The notes: generated from the letters alone by a model not told the origin. DNA of 64,000 nucleotides from JAPLSN01 sp964482955 (GCA_964482955.1 CAYZZW010000001.1:97440-161439); one strand, 5' to 3'; positions 32,957 to 41,269 are shown, counted from the first letter of the stretch. Numbers and translations: made by a program.

Positions 32957-33331
32957 TTACGCCTTCCAGAGCCCGTGCAGGTTGCAGTATTCCCGGGCTT
33001 CCACCTTGGCCGCCTTCACCGCGAAGAAGGCTTCCGGCCTGTCCCCGGGCTTCAAGTACGCGCGGTAGACCATCCCGTCCGCGACCAGCTCGATGAACTC
33101 GATGTAGTGCTTGTCCTCCATCGGGTGCGCGACGGCGCCGACGCTCACCTTGTAGCCGTCCGCCGTCTTTTCGATCACCGGCACGTGCTTTTCCTTGGCC
33201 GCGTCGACGGTGTTCTCGACGAGCAGCTTCATGGGCTGTCCGCAGCACACGAGCGTGCCGCCGGAGGCGTGCACCACCTCGACGATGTTGCCGCACACTT
33301 CGCACTTGTACACTTGTCCGCGTTGGGTCAT
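32957..33331 (-). CDS. Desulfoferrodoxin (superoxide reductase, class I)
   Basis: 124 residues. The N-terminal desulforedoxin-like domain has YKCEVCGNIVEVVH and LVCCGQPMKLL (four Cys for FeS4). The C-terminal SOR domain has EKHVPVIE (catalytic Glu-Lys-His), VGAVAHPMEDKHYIEFIEL (His ligands) and REYCNLHGLW (Cys and His ligands). It reduces superoxide to peroxide without making oxygen, the anaerobe's alternative to SOD, using electrons from rubredoxin. The ATG lies 13 bp after the rubrerythrin stop, with GGAG upstream, so the two are co-transcribed. Confidence 0.96.
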   Translation of the reverse strand: MTQRGQVYKCEVCGNIVEVVHASGGTLVCCGQPMKLLVENTVDAAKEKHVPVIEKTADGYKVSVGAVAHPMEDKHYIEFIELVADGMVYRAYLKPGDRPEAFFAVKAAKVEAREYCNLHGLWKA

Positions 33332-33344
33332 GTCGGTCTCCTTC

Positions 33345-33920
33345 TTACCAGTTTTCGGCCAGTACTTCGTAGTACGCTTGGGGATGCGCGCAGGCCGGGC
33401 ACGCCTTGGGCGGTTCGGTTCCTTCGGTCACGTAGCCGCAGTTCATGCAGCGCCAGACGGTTTTCTCGTCGCGCTTGAAGACCGTGCCGTCCTCCACCCG
33501 CTTGAGGAGCTTTTCGTAGCGGCGCGCGTGCTGCTTTTCGGCCACGGCGATGGATTCGAACACGATCGCGATCTCGTTGAAGCCTTCTTCCCGCGCGACC
33601 TTCGCGAAGGACGGGTACATCTCCTTCCACTCGTGGTTTTCGCCTTCGGCCGCCGCCTTGAGGTTTTCGGCCGTGGTCCCGATGGTGCCGAAGGGGAAGG
33701 ATCCGGCGATCCCGACCTCGCCGCCGTCCATGAAGGAGAACAGGCGCTTGGCGTGTTCCTTTTCCTGCTCCGCGGTCTCGAGGAAAATCTGCGAGATCTG
33801 CCAGTACCCGTCGTTCCGGGCCTTGCCCGACCAGAACGTGTACTTGTTGCGCGCCTGCGACTCGCCGGCGAACGCCGCCATGAGATTCACGGCGGTTCTC
33901 GTGCCTTTCAGACTTTTCAT
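33345..33920 (-). CDS. Rubrerythrin
   Basis: About 191 residues. ATG at 33920 has AGGAG at proper spacing; GTG at 33926 is too close to it. The ferritin-like four-helix domain carries the diiron ligands in AFAGESQARNKY, ETAEQEKEHAKR, AEGENHEWKEMYP and ESIAVAEKQHARRY. The C-terminal rubredoxin-like domain has CMNCGYVTEG and CPACAHPQAYYE. It reduces hydrogen peroxide to water, so it can act on the product of the superoxide reductase encoded downstream. First gene of the operon, driven by a good promoter at 33980-34008. Confidence 0.96.
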   Translation of the reverse strand: MKSLKGTRTAVNLMAAFAGESQARNKYTFWSGKARNDGYWQISQIFLETAEQEKEHAKRLFSFMDGGEVGIAGSFPFGTIGTTAENLKAAAEGENHEWKEMYPSFAKVAREEGFNEIAIVFESIAVAEKQHARRYEKLLKRVEDGTVFKRDEKTVWRCMNCGYVTEGTEPPKACPACAHPQAYYEVLAENW

Positions 33921-33979
33921 GGCCACTCCTCACGTTTCGAATCGGGCACATCGAGCCGGTGCCCGCCGGATCGTCGATA

Positions 33980-34008
33980 AGTATAATAACTGGCCGCTCG
34001 GGAAGCAA
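33980..34008 (-). promoter_or_regulatory. Promoter of the oxygen-defence operon
   Basis: Minus strand TTGCTT (34008-34003), 17 bp, TATACT (33985-33980). The leader is about 53 nt. No PerR-type palindrome was seen. Confidence 0.65.
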
Positions 34009-34098
34009 AGCGATGCCGGACGTTTCAGCGCGCGTTTGGCCGCCCGCGCCGGCGCCCGCCCGCTGGCGGCGCGGACGCCCTTCGTGTATCATCCCGCC

Positions 34099-34977
34099 AT
34101 GCGCAAGGATCTTGCCCGCGAGGCCGCCGGCCTCATCGCCATGGCCGCGTGCGCCTTCCTCTGGAGCACGTCGGGCCTTCTCATCAAGCTGGTCGACTGG
34201 AATCCCTTCGCCATCGGCGCCGGGCGCAGCCTCGTCGCCTTCCTCTTCATCCTCGCGTGGGTCAGGAAGCCCCGCTTCACCTTCTCGTTCGCGCAGGTCG
34301 CGGCGGGGGCGGCGAGCGCAGGCATGATGATCCTCTTCGTCTACGCGAACAAGGCGACGACCTCGGCCAACGCGATCCTGCTCCAGTACGGCGCCCCCGT
34401 CTTCACGGCGATCTTCGGCGCCCTCGTCCTCAAGGAAATCCCCCGCACCGAGCACTGGCTCGCCTTCGCGGCGGTGATCGGGGGCATGATCCTCTTCTTC
34501 CTCGGGGACCTCGGCGGCGGCACGGCGGCTGGCAACGCGGCCGCCATCGTCTCGGGAATCTTCTTCGCGCTGTACATCGTGTTCATGCGGAAGCAGAAGG
34601 ACGGATCGCCCCTCGAGTCGGCCCTCATCGCGCACGCGTTGACCGCCCTCGTGTCGTTCGCCTTCTGCCTCTTCCTGCCCGCCCCGAAGCCCACGGCGAC
34701 GTCGGTCCTCGCGGTGCTGGCCCTCGGCGTCCTCCAGATCGGACTGGCCACGGTGTTCTTCGCGTTCGGCATCAAGCGCGTCTCGGCGGTGCAGAGCGTC
34801 ATCGCCTCGGGCATCGAGCCGGTGTTCAATCCGGTGTGGGTGTTCCTGGCGATCGGGGAAAAACCTGCCGCCAACGCCCTCGCGGGCGGCGCGGTCATCG
34901 TGGCCGCGGTGATCGTGTCGTCGATCGTGTCGGTCGGCCGCGACGCGAAGGCCGCCCGCCTCGAGAGTCGCGCGTAG
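34099..34977 (+). CDS. EamA/DMT-family permease
   Basis: About 292 residues; ATG at 34099. Ten predicted helices form two EamA repeats: the first opens AAGLIAMAACAFLWSTSGLLIK and includes RSLVAFLFILAWV, ATTSANAILLQYGAPVFTA; the second opens AAAIVSGIFFALYIVFMRKQKD and ends IASGIEPVFNPVWVFLAIGE, the conserved EPV...P.W..L.LGE end signature. A drug/metabolite exporter in the inner membrane; the substrate cannot be read. There is no ribosome site, and a weak -10-like GTATCA is 7 nt before the ATG. Divergent from the rubrerythrin operon. Confidence 0.9.
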   Translation: MRKDLAREAAGLIAMAACAFLWSTSGLLIKLVDWNPFAIGAGRSLVAFLFILAWVRKPRFTFSFAQVAAGAASAGMMILFVYANKATTSANAILLQYGAPVFTAIFGALVLKEIPRTEHWLAFAAVIGGMILFFLGDLGGGTAAGNAAAIVSGIFFALYIVFMRKQKDGSPLESALIAHALTALVSFAFCLFLPAPKPTATSVLAVLALGVLQIGLATVFFAFGIKRVSAVQSVIASGIEPVFNPVWVFLAIGEKPAANALAGGAVIVAAVIVSSIVSVGRDAKAARLESRA

Positions 34978-35051
34978 CGGACGATTCCGCCCGCGGCTTC
35001 CGTCGCGGCGAAAGCAGCGGCTTGCCCGTTGAAGGAAGCCGCGGCCTCCCG

Positions 35052-36224
35052 CTATTCCCCGTTTCCGGCGGCAGCGGCCGCGGCGAGGATCCGCACGGAC
35101 GCCGCGCGGTCCAGGAGGCTCATGCGGTAGAACGTGGTCCGGTTGCGGCCGGACGCCTTCGAGACGTAGAGGGCGCGGTCGGCCCGCTCGATGATGCTCG
35201 ACACCCCCGCGATGGACGATTCGTCGAAGAGGCAGCAGCCGACGCTCACCGTCACCGAGAGCTTCTCGCCCTTGAACGGCACCGACAGGCGTTCGGCGGC
35301 CAGCCGGATGCGTTCGGCGACGTCGATCAGGATGCGCTCGTCGCAGTCCACGACCAGCACGCAGAACTCCTCGCCGCCGAAGCGCGCCGCCACGTCCTCC
35401 GTGCGGATGGCCTGCTTGACCGTGCCGGCGAGGGCGCGGAGCACTTCGTCGCCGGCCAGGTGTCCCCAGGTGTCGTTGAAGGTCTTGAAGTGGTCGATGT
35501 CGATCATCACGAGACCCGCGCGCTCGTCGTGCCGCATGACGCGCCCGATCTCCTGCTCGACGCGGCCCGCGAAGAAGTAGTGGTTGTAGAGGCCCGTCTT
35601 GCCGTCCGTGATCGAGCTCTCGTGGTGCAGGCTGTTCTGGATGCCCACGGAGAGGAAACGGATGAAGCGGTCCGCGTACATGCGCTCCGCGTCGGAGTAT
35701 TCGTCGCCCACGAGCTTCTTTCCGAGCAGGACGAGCCCGTACAGCCCCCCGATCCCGTGCATCGGGAAGACATGGCGGAAATCGAAAGCCCGGAGCTCGT
35801 CCCCGAGGAGTTCCGGCCCGAACGCCGTCTCGATCTCCTCGATGTCCGCGGGCGCCGTCCGGTCCCCGAAAAAAGACTTCAGGGGCTTGAAGCACTTTTC
35901 CGGGACGAGGTCGTTGCTTTTTTCCATGTTGCGGTAGCAATACTGGTTGATCGACCCGCCCTGCGGGGGCTCGATGAGGAAGGCCAGGTGCATGGGGATG
36001 AAGCGCTCGAGGATGCGCGCGATGACGAACTCGAGCATCTCGGCCACGTTCGCCTTGCCGAACAGGGCCGTGGCGTCGTTGATGAGCGTGTCGAGCTCGC
36101 GGTTCTCCTTGCGGAGGCCGGCCAAGTCGTCCAACGCGCCGGTCTTGTCGAGGTAGTTGAAGCGCTCGAGGAAGGCCGAGTCCACCTTGCCGGAGCGGGG
36201 ATCGGCGTCTTTGACTTCATCCAC
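35052..36224 (-). CDS. GAF-like sensor diguanylate cyclase
   Basis: About 390 residues from GTG at 36224, chosen because a promoter -10 lies 7 nt upstream; ATG at 36272 lies upstream of that promoter. Residues about 50-225 form a GAF-like sensor (MLEFVIARILERFIPMHLAF, FPMHGIGGLYGLVLLGKKL). The GGDEF domain starts DGKTGLYNHYFFAGRVEQEI and has MIDIDHFKTFNDTWGH, active-site GGEEF in ARFGGEEFCVLV and an RTED motif five residues before it, a complete RxxD inhibitory site. So it should make c-di-GMP with product inhibition. The C-terminus ends in an Ala-rich tail. It lies beside HP1 copy A. Confidence 0.9.
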   Translation of the reverse strand: MDEVKDADPRSGKVDSAFLERFNYLDKTGALDDLAGLRKENRELDTLINDATALFGKANVAEMLEFVIARILERFIPMHLAFLIEPPQGGSINQYCYRNMEKSNDLVPEKCFKPLKSFFGDRTAPADIEEIETAFGPELLGDELRAFDFRHVFPMHGIGGLYGLVLLGKKLVGDEYSDAERMYADRFIRFLSVGIQNSLHHESSITDGKTGLYNHYFFAGRVEQEIGRVMRHDERAGLVMIDIDHFKTFNDTWGHLAGDEVLRALAGTVKQAIRTEDVAARFGGEEFCVLVVDCDERILIDVAERIRLAAERLSVPFKGEKLSVTVSVGCCLFDESSIAGVSSIIERADRALYVSKASGRNRTTFYRMSLLDRAASVRILAAAAAAGNGE

Positions 36225-36231
36225 GCCCACC

Positions 36232-36260
36232 AGTATACACGACGGCTCGCGGCTTGTCGT
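36232..36260 (-). promoter_or_regulatory. Leaderless-type promoter of the diguanylate cyclase
   Basis: Minus strand ACGACA (36260-36255), 17 bp, TATACT (36237-36232), 7 nt before GTG at 36224. Confidence 0.5.
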
Positions 36261-36295
36261 CGGGCAATTCAAGCGTTTTGGGGATTATCGGGAGG

Positions 36296-36476
36296 GTGCG
36301 GCGGACGATGTCGGAACGAATCAACCGAAGCGGTGGTGGTATAGCTATCCACGCCGAATAGGCGAGAGTACTCGCAATATTCGGCGTGGATAGCTATACC
36401 ACCACCCAGCGGTCGAATGCTGTACGTCATTGGGCGCCGGGTATCCCCGGTAATGCCGCATGACGGCAGTGATGCC
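36296..36476 (+). repeat. HP1 hairpin element, copy A
   Basis: 28-bp perfect arms, 36333-36360 and 36378-36405, begin GTGGTGGTATAGC and end CCGAATA. The 17-nt tip GGCGAGAGTACTCGCAA (36361-36377) contains a nested GCGAG-AGTA-CTCGC. Flanks GTGCGGCGGACGA on the left and ATGCCGCATGACGGC on the right are the constant ends. Its arms differ from those of copies B-E almost throughout except next to the tip. A partial right-end-like copy (ACAAGCTGGCGCC, then GTAAGGCCGCAC) follows at about 36545-36580; the rest of 36581-36715 shows nothing clear. Confidence 0.85.
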
Positions 36477-36717
36477 GGACGAGAAGCGGGGGCATGTATC
36501 CTGGCGGACTTTGGACTAGCTAAGACCCGGCTCATACGATTCAAACAAGCTGGCGCCACCTTGACCCGGTAAGGCCGCACGCCTTGCCACGGGCCGATGG
36601 CCCGTGGCGGCGACGAGCTTCTTTCGTCGACCCCCTAAAGCGAAAGAATCGCCACAAGCTTTCGTTTACTAAGTACCGCCCGGAAGCTTCCTATCCCTAA
36701 ATCCTTTCTCCCTCTTC

Positions 36718-36764
36718 CTTCGTGTTCTTCGTGTTCTTCGTGTTCTTCGTGTCCTTCGTGGTTG
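36718..36764. repeat. ACGAAG-type right half before marC-like gene
   Basis: Tandem 9-bp CTTCGTGTT units ending GTCCTTCGTGGTTGCC. Only the right half of the element is present. Confidence 0.6.
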
Positions 36765-36811
36765 CCTTTCCGCGGGACGCCCGGGAGCCGAAGACGTGGC
36801 GGCCGCGGGGG

Positions 36812-36841
36812 TTGATGCGGGGCGGGTGGGTGGGCGAGAAT
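36812..36841 (+). promoter_or_regulatory. Leaderless-type promoter of the MarC gene
   Basis: TTGATG (36812-36817), 18 bp, GAGAAT (36836-36841), 7 nt before ATG. There is no ribosome site. Confidence 0.5.
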
Positions 36842-36848
36842 TGGGTGC

Positions 36849-37451
36849 ATGGAACAGACGTTCGCGTCGGCGACGATATTGCTCATCCTCATCACCGATC
36901 CCCTCGGAAACATCCCGCCGTTCATCTCGGCGCTCGGGCGCGTCAAACCGGAGCGGCGCGTGATCGTCGTGCTGCGCGAGTGCGCCATCGCGTTCGTCAC
37001 GCTGACCGTGTTCATGCTCTTCGGGCGGAACATCCTCGAAACCCTGCATTTGAGCCAGGACACGCTCAAGGTGGCCGGCGGCGTGATCCTCTTCCTCATC
37101 GCGATCAACATGATCTTCCCGGGTTCCGGCGCGAAGATCAGCGACGAATCGGGCGGCGAGCCGTTCATCGTGCCCATCGCGATCCCGCTCATCTCGGGTC
37201 CCTCCGCCATGGTCACGGTCATGCTCATCTCCGCGTCCGCTCCCGAGCGCATGCTCGAATGGTTCGGCGCGCTCACGATCTCGATCGCGGTGACCACGGT
37301 GGTCTTCCTCGCGTCGGGCAAGCTGCGCGACCTCCTCGGGCATCACGCCATCGCCGCGCTCGAACGCCTCATGGGCCTCGTCCTCACGGCGATCTCGATC
37401 GAGATGCTCCTCGGCGGCACCGCCAACTACATCAAGACCCTGATACGCTGA
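36849..37451 (+). CDS. MarC-family integral membrane protein
   Basis: 200 residues, six predicted helices. LLILITDPLGNIPPFISALG near the N-terminus is the MarC signature (DPLGN.P.F), followed by KVAGGVILFLIAINMIFPG, FIVPIAIPLISGPSAMVTVM (the second family block IA.PL..GP) and a C-terminal GLVLTAISIEMLLGGTANYI. MarC proteins are inner-membrane proteins of unsettled function, formerly linked to multiple antibiotic resistance. Length fits. It is followed directly by HP2 copy 4. Confidence 0.93.
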   Translation: MEQTFASATILLILITDPLGNIPPFISALGRVKPERRVIVVLRECAIAFVTLTVFMLFGRNILETLHLSQDTLKVAGGVILFLIAINMIFPGSGAKISDESGGEPFIVPIAIPLISGPSAMVTVMLISASAPERMLEWFGALTISIAVTTVVFLASGKLRDLLGHHAIAALERLMGLVLTAISIEMLLGGTANYIKTLIR

Positions 37452-37458
37452 AGGTCCC

Positions 37459-37570
37459 GCGCCAGGGGGCGAAGCGTAAAGCCCGGAGTCCGCGCGGATA
37501 CGCGCGGACGAGGACTTGCAGCGCAGCACCCGACCTCCGCGCGTTCCGCGCGGAGGTGGCGCCCATAGAA
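37459..37570 (+). repeat. HP2 structured repeat, copy 4 (3' part absent)
   Basis: CGCCAGGGGGCGAAG and AAAGCCCGGAG are constant. H1 is GTCCGCGCG-GATA-CGCGCGGAC (37488-37509). GAGGACTTGCAGCGCAGCAC is constant. H2 is ACCTCCGCGCG-TTC-CGCGCGGAGGT (37533-37557), a completely different sequence from the TCAAAAATCTAC stem of copies 1 and 3 but still perfectly paired. Confidence 0.75.
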
Positions 37571-37601
37571 CGCGCTCTTCCCCCAATGGACAACGATCCC
37601 G

Positions 37602-38714
37602 TCACAGGTCGGGCGGCGGGCCTTGGCGCGAGCCGCCGGAGCCGTGGCCCGTTTCGGCGTTTTCGGGAAAACGCAGGACGAAGCTCGTGCCGCCGGGCGA
37701 CGACACGGAAAACGTGCCGCGGAGGCCTTGCGCCAGCACCATGAGGATCTTCATGCCGAGCCCGCTTTCCCCGTCGGGTTTCGCGGCCTCGCCGTCCGCG
37801 GTCCCGGACAGGCCGCGTCCGTTGTCGGCAACGCGAAGCACGCAATCGCCGTCGGCCCTGCCGAGGGTCACCTTGACGCGAGGATCGTCCACGCCGTCGA
37901 AAGCGTGCTTCATCGCGTTGGTCACCGCCTCGTTGATGAAGAGCCCGATCGAGACCGCGGTGTCGATCGGCATGACGCCGAGCCCCGCTTCGATTTCGGC
38001 GGCGATGTGGACGCCCTTGCCGTTGTAGAACGAGGCGATTTCCTTGACGAGCGCGGGGACGTAGTCCGACGGGTCGACGCCGGGGGAGTGGGCGCTCCGG
38101 TAGAGGCGATCGTGGACGAGGGCGATGGCGAAGATCCTGCGCGTGAGCTCGTTGGCGGCCTCCACGAAGGCGGGATCGTCCGAGCGGTTCCGCTGGAGGC
38201 GCACGAGGCTGATGACGACGTTGAGGTTGTTCTTCACGCGGTGGTGGAGTTCGGCGAGGAGGAGTTCGCGATCGGCGACGGCCTTGCGGAGCGAAAGCTC
38301 GGTGACCGCGCGCTTGTCGATCTCCGCGTCGAGGCGCTTGAAATAGTCTCCGAGGAGTCCGAGCAGCACGCCGAGCGTGACGCCCGAGATTTCGGCGATG
38401 AGCTTGCTCGCCGGCGAGAATTCCGGGTGGCCGATCAGGGAAAAGAGCAACAGGTTGGCGGGCAGGCCCAGGATCCCGGCGACGGTGCCTCCGACGAGCC
38501 CGTAGGTGAGGGCGGCGACGGCGAGCGGCAGCATGACCGCGTAGTTCGACGAGACGGCGAGCGCGGGGCCGAACGCGAGGATGACGGCCGCGTACAGTCC
38601 CGCGGCGACGAGGTTGCTCGCCACGCGGTGCCCGAGGACGGCGAGGCGGAGAACCGACCCCGCGCGCTTTCCGACGAGTTCGCTGAACGCCTCGGTCCGC
38701 GTATCCGACGCCAT
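37602..38714 (-). CDS. Histidine kinase, HisKA_2 type, with membrane domain
   Basis: About 370 residues; ATG at 38714 has GGAGG 9 nt upstream. Residues 20-140 contain four or five hydrophobic helices (AAGLYAAVILAFGPALAV, YGLVGGTVAGILGLPANLLL, SGVTLGVLLGLLG). The HisKA_2 dimerisation box is LLLAELHHRVKNNLNVVISL with the phospho-His in HHR, and the ATPase domain has FINEAVTNAMKHAF, VADNGRGLS and GLGMKILMVLAQGLRGTF. This class, as in light- and stress-response kinases, typically pairs with a stand-alone receiver, and one is encoded divergently at 38882. The signal sensed is unknown. Confidence 0.9.
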   Translation of the reverse strand: MASDTRTEAFSELVGKRAGSVLRLAVLGHRVASNLVAAGLYAAVILAFGPALAVSSNYAVMLPLAVAALTYGLVGGTVAGILGLPANLLLFSLIGHPEFSPASKLIAEISGVTLGVLLGLLGDYFKRLDAEIDKRAVTELSLRKAVADRELLLAELHHRVKNNLNVVISLVRLQRNRSDDPAFVEAANELTRRIFAIALVHDRLYRSAHSPGVDPSDYVPALVKEIASFYNGKGVHIAAEIEAGLGVMPIDTAVSIGLFINEAVTNAMKHAFDGVDDPRVKVTLGRADGDCVLRVADNGRGLSGTADGEAAKPDGESGLGMKILMVLAQGLRGTFSVSSPGGTSFVLRFPENAETGHGSGGSRQGPPPDL

Positions 38715-38772
38715 GACGTGTACCTCCGCCCGTGCTCGCGCGGAACGGCGGGCGAAAAGTCGTCCGGCGCTG

Positions 38773-38800
38773 TTCATTCCGCGATGTTGTGCAGTATACT
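38773..38800 (+). promoter_or_regulatory. Promoter candidate for the receiver gene
   Basis: TTCATT (38773-38778), 16 bp, TATACT (38795-38800), embedded in the palindrome CAGTATACTG that may also serve the divergent kinase. Confidence 0.5.
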
Positions 38801-38881
38801 GTATACCGATGGTTCGCGCCGGTCCCGGCGCTGACCCGGTTCGGGGGTACGAACCGACGCCGTCCGTCGGAGCGGGAGCTG

Positions 38882-39250
38882 ATGTCGCAGAAATCCATCC
38901 TGATCGTGGAAGACGAGCCCATCGTCGGGCTCGAAATGGAAGAGACGCTCGTCCGTCTCGGGTACGCGGTGCCCGAGGTCGTGACGTCGGGCGACAAGGT
39001 CCTCGAAGCCGCGCTCCGGCACAAGCCGGACCTCATCGTCATGGACATCCACCTGAACAGCTTCATCGACGGCATCGACGCCGCGGTCAGGCTCAAGCTG
39101 CTGTGGAAATGCCCGATCGTCTACGTCACCGCGTACCCGAACGACCGCATCCGGGAGCGCGCGATGAAAACCTCGCCCGCAGCCTACCTCTTGAAGCCCC
39201 TCGACGAAAACGAACTCCGCGCCGCCATCGACGAAAGCCTGAGCGCCTGA
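38882..39250 (+). CDS. Single-domain response regulator (receiver)
   Basis: 122 residues, receiver domain only. Acidic pocket ILIVEDEPIV, phospho-acceptor Asp in LIVMDIHLNS, Thr in PIVYVTAYPND, and switch Lys in AYLLKPLDENEL are all present. ATG has GGGAG 5 nt upstream. Receivers with this VEDEPIVGLEMEETL opening are typical partners of HisKA_2 kinases, and one is encoded divergently across a 167-bp spacer. There is no output domain, so it probably acts by protein-protein contact or as a phosphate relay. Confidence 0.93.
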   Translation: MSQKSILIVEDEPIVGLEMEETLVRLGYAVPEVVTSGDKVLEAALRHKPDLIVMDIHLNSFIDGIDAAVRLKLLWKCPIVYVTAYPNDRIRERAMKTSPAAYLLKPLDENELRAAIDESLSA

Positions 39251-39259
39251 AGCGCCGCC

Positions 39260-40090
39260 TCAAGCGGGCCGGAAGCGGCCCCGCGCAGCGATCTGTCCCG
39301 ATCGCCTGAGTTCCGCCACGATCGCGCCGTCCGGAGTCGCGGCCGAGTACGCTTCGATATCGTCCCCCGACAGGATCTCCGCGCGGAACTCCACCGCCAG
39401 CCCGGCGAACATCCGGTCGAGACCGCGATGCGTCCGGGCGTCGCCTTCGGACCGCAGGTCCGCGGACTGAAAGTCAACGGACCGAAGGTCGACGGACTGA
39501 AAGTCAACGGACCGGAGGTCCGAGGCGTCCGACGCCGCGTCGGCGAGCCAGTCCACGATGTGCGCGTTGTTGACGTGTCCGTTGTGGTCGACATGGCGCG
39601 GCCGGGCGCGCAGGGCATAGCGTAACGCCGCCGATTCCGCGTCCGGCATGGAAAAATCGCGGTCCGCGACCGGACACGGTTCGGGGCACGACAGCCCCGG
39701 CGGCAGCACCTTTTCCGGCCGGACGGGACGCCGCGCCGCCACATCGACGACGAGGTAGGCGTAGACCGCCCGCGCGAGCACGGAGCCGTCCTCGCGCTTC
39801 ACGCGGAAACAGCGGAGCGCGAAGAGGCGCTCGAGACCGATCGGCCAGGTTTCCACGAGAATCCGCTCGCCCTCGACGGGGCTTTCGTCCACGCGGACGT
39901 CCGTCTTCGAGAGCATCCAGGTCATCCCGTTTTCCATCAGGTGCTCGACGCCGACGCCGAGCGAGGTGGCGTGGTAGCCCGCGGCTTCCTGCAGGTAGTT
40001 CGACAGCGCGAAGGGGCGGATCGGTCCGCCGTAGCCGCAGTCGTAGCCGCGCACGTCGTACGGAACGAGGAGGGGTGTGACGTCGGGCAT
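39260..40090 (-). CDS. Acyl-ACP thioesterase with in-frame repeat insertion
   Basis: 276 residues: two hot-dog folds. The first has YDVRGYDCGYGGPIRPFALS, NYLQEAAGYHATSLGVGVEH and TWMLSKTDVRVDESP; the second opens RYALRARPRHVDHNGHVNNA and HIVDWLADA, the FatA/TesA-type active-site stretch. After DAASDAS comes a repetitive insert, DLRSVDFQSVDLRSVDFQ then SADLRSEG, encoded by a 30-bp tandem repeat at 39449-39523, before the final strands. It hydrolyses acyl-ACP to free fatty acid in the cytosol. The insert sits in a surface-loop position and would probably be tolerated. The stop is 9 bp from the convergent receiver gene; the aldo/keto reductase lies 4 bp upstream on the same strand. Confidence 0.9.
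   Translation of the reverse strand: MPDVTPLLVPYDVRGYDCGYGGPIRPFALSNYLQEAAGYHATSLGVGVEHLMENGMTWMLSKTDVRVDESPVEGERILVETWPIGLERLFALRCFRVKREDGSVLARAVYAYLVVDVAARRPVRPEKVLPPGLSCPEPCPVADRDFSMPDAESAALRYALRARPRHVDHNGHVNNAHIVDWLADAASDASDLRSVDFQSVDLRSVDFQSADLRSEGDARTHRGLDRMFAGLAVEFRAEILSGDDIEAYSAATPDGAIVAELRRSGQIAARGRFRPA
39449..39523. repeat. 30-bp tandem repeat inside the thioesterase gene
   Basis: Two full 30-bp units and a half unit, each with GGACTGAAAGTCAAC and GGACC-GCA/GAA/GGA-GGTC(C). The unit length, a multiple of three, keeps the frame and encodes DLRSVDFQSV. GGACC..GGTCC is itself an inverted repeat. Confidence 0.85.
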
Positions 40091-40094
40091 GAGG

Positions 40095-41234
40095 TCAGTC
40101 CTTGCCGGTAAGGTACGCGTGCGCGTCGCGCAGGCGCTCGACGATGGCGATGGTCTGCGGGCACTTCGAGAGGCATTCGCCGCAGGCGACGCAGCGGTCG
40201 GCTCCCGCGCCCTTGTCGGCGAACATCGCCTTGTACCATTTCGAGTTCGATTCGCGCGTGCCGAACATCTCGGAGGCGTTCCAGAGGTTGAAGGCTTCGG
40301 GGATGTTGACGCCGTTCGGGCAGGGCATGCAGTATGCGCACCCGGTGCACGGTACCTTCACGCGCTCGCGGTAGATCGCGCGCGCGCGGTCGTAGACTTC
40401 CTTTTCCTTCGCGCCGATCATGTTCGCGCGCGCCGACGAGGCCACCGCGGCGTTTTCCATGATCTCGCGCGCGGAGCCCGTGCCCGACAGCGTCACGACG
40501 ACTTCCTGCGGGTCGAGCGCGAAGCGGAGCGCCCACTCCACCGGCATGCGCGGCGTCGGGTACGACGCGAAGGCCTCGCGCACCGGCATGGGCGGACTCA
40601 CGAGAGCTCCGCCGCGGAGCGGTTCCATCACCACGACGCCGATCCCCTTCGAGCCCGCGTACTTGACGCCGTCGATGCCGGCCTGGTGCTCAGTGTCCAC
40701 GTAGTTGTACTGGACCTGGCAGAAATCCCAGCGGTACGCGTCCACGATCTCCTTGAAGACCTTGTTCGACCAGTGGTAGGAAAAGCCCGCGTGGCCGATG
40801 CGGCCGTCTCGTTTTGCCTTCTCGAGAAATTCGAGCGCGCCGTTCCGCTTGACGTTTTCCCAGCGCCCCGCGTTGAGGGCGTGGAGGAGGTAGAAGTCGA
40901 TGTGGTCGGTCTTGAGCTTCAAAAGCTGTTCGTCGAGGAAGCGGTCGAAATCTTCCGGTTTTTCCACGAGCCACACGGGCGACTTGGTCGCCAGGTACAC
41001 CTTGTCGCGGAGGCCCAGCCGCGACACCGCGTCGCCGACGTAGGGCTCGCTCGCGCCGCCGTGGTAGGCGTACGCCGTGTCGAAGTAGTTGACGCCGCAC
41101 TCGACGGCGGTCTTCACCATCTCGTCGGCGGCCGCGACGTCGATGGCGCCGTCTTTCTGGGGCAGGCGCATAAAACCGAGGCCGAGGGCCGAGACTTCGA
41201 GGTCCGGATCCGAGGGGAACGATCTGTACAGCAT
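40095..41234 (-). CDS. Aldo/keto reductase with C-terminal 4Fe-4S domain
   Basis: 379 residues. The AKR barrel has ALGLGFMRLP, the catalytic Asp/Tyr in NYFDTAYAYHGG, Lys in LATKSPVW and His in FYLLHAL, then YNYVDTEHQAG and VVVMEPLRGG. The C-terminal part has CTGCAYCMPCPNG and CVACGECLSKCP, two cysteine clusters as in ferredoxin-type AKRs of anaerobes. It is probably an NAD(P)H or ferredoxin-linked carbonyl reductase; the substrate is unknown. No Shine-Dalgarno sequence: a perfect TATAAT lies 6 nt before the ATG. Thioesterase follows 4 bp downstream, so they are co-transcribed. Confidence 0.92.
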   Translation of the reverse strand: MLYRSFPSDPDLEVSALGLGFMRLPQKDGAIDVAAADEMVKTAVECGVNYFDTAYAYHGGASEPYVGDAVSRLGLRDKVYLATKSPVWLVEKPEDFDRFLDEQLLKLKTDHIDFYLLHALNAGRWENVKRNGALEFLEKAKRDGRIGHAGFSYHWSNKVFKEIVDAYRWDFCQVQYNYVDTEHQAGIDGVKYAGSKGIGVVVMEPLRGGALVSPPMPVREAFASYPTPRMPVEWALRFALDPQEVVVTLSGTGSAREIMENAAVASSARANMIGAKEKEVYDRARAIYRERVKVPCTGCAYCMPCPNGVNIPEAFNLWNASEMFGTRESNSKWYKAMFADKGAGADRCVACGECLSKCPQTIAIVERLRDAHAYLTGKD

Positions 41235-41240
41235 GGCGCC

Positions 41241-41269
41241 ATTATACGGCGCGGCCGGCTCTCCGTGAA
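41241..41269 (-). promoter_or_regulatory. Leaderless promoter of the AKR-thioesterase operon
   Basis: Minus strand TTCACG (41269-41264), 17 bp, TATAAT (41246-41241), then 6 nt to ATG. This is the clearest leaderless case in the window. Confidence 0.75.
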
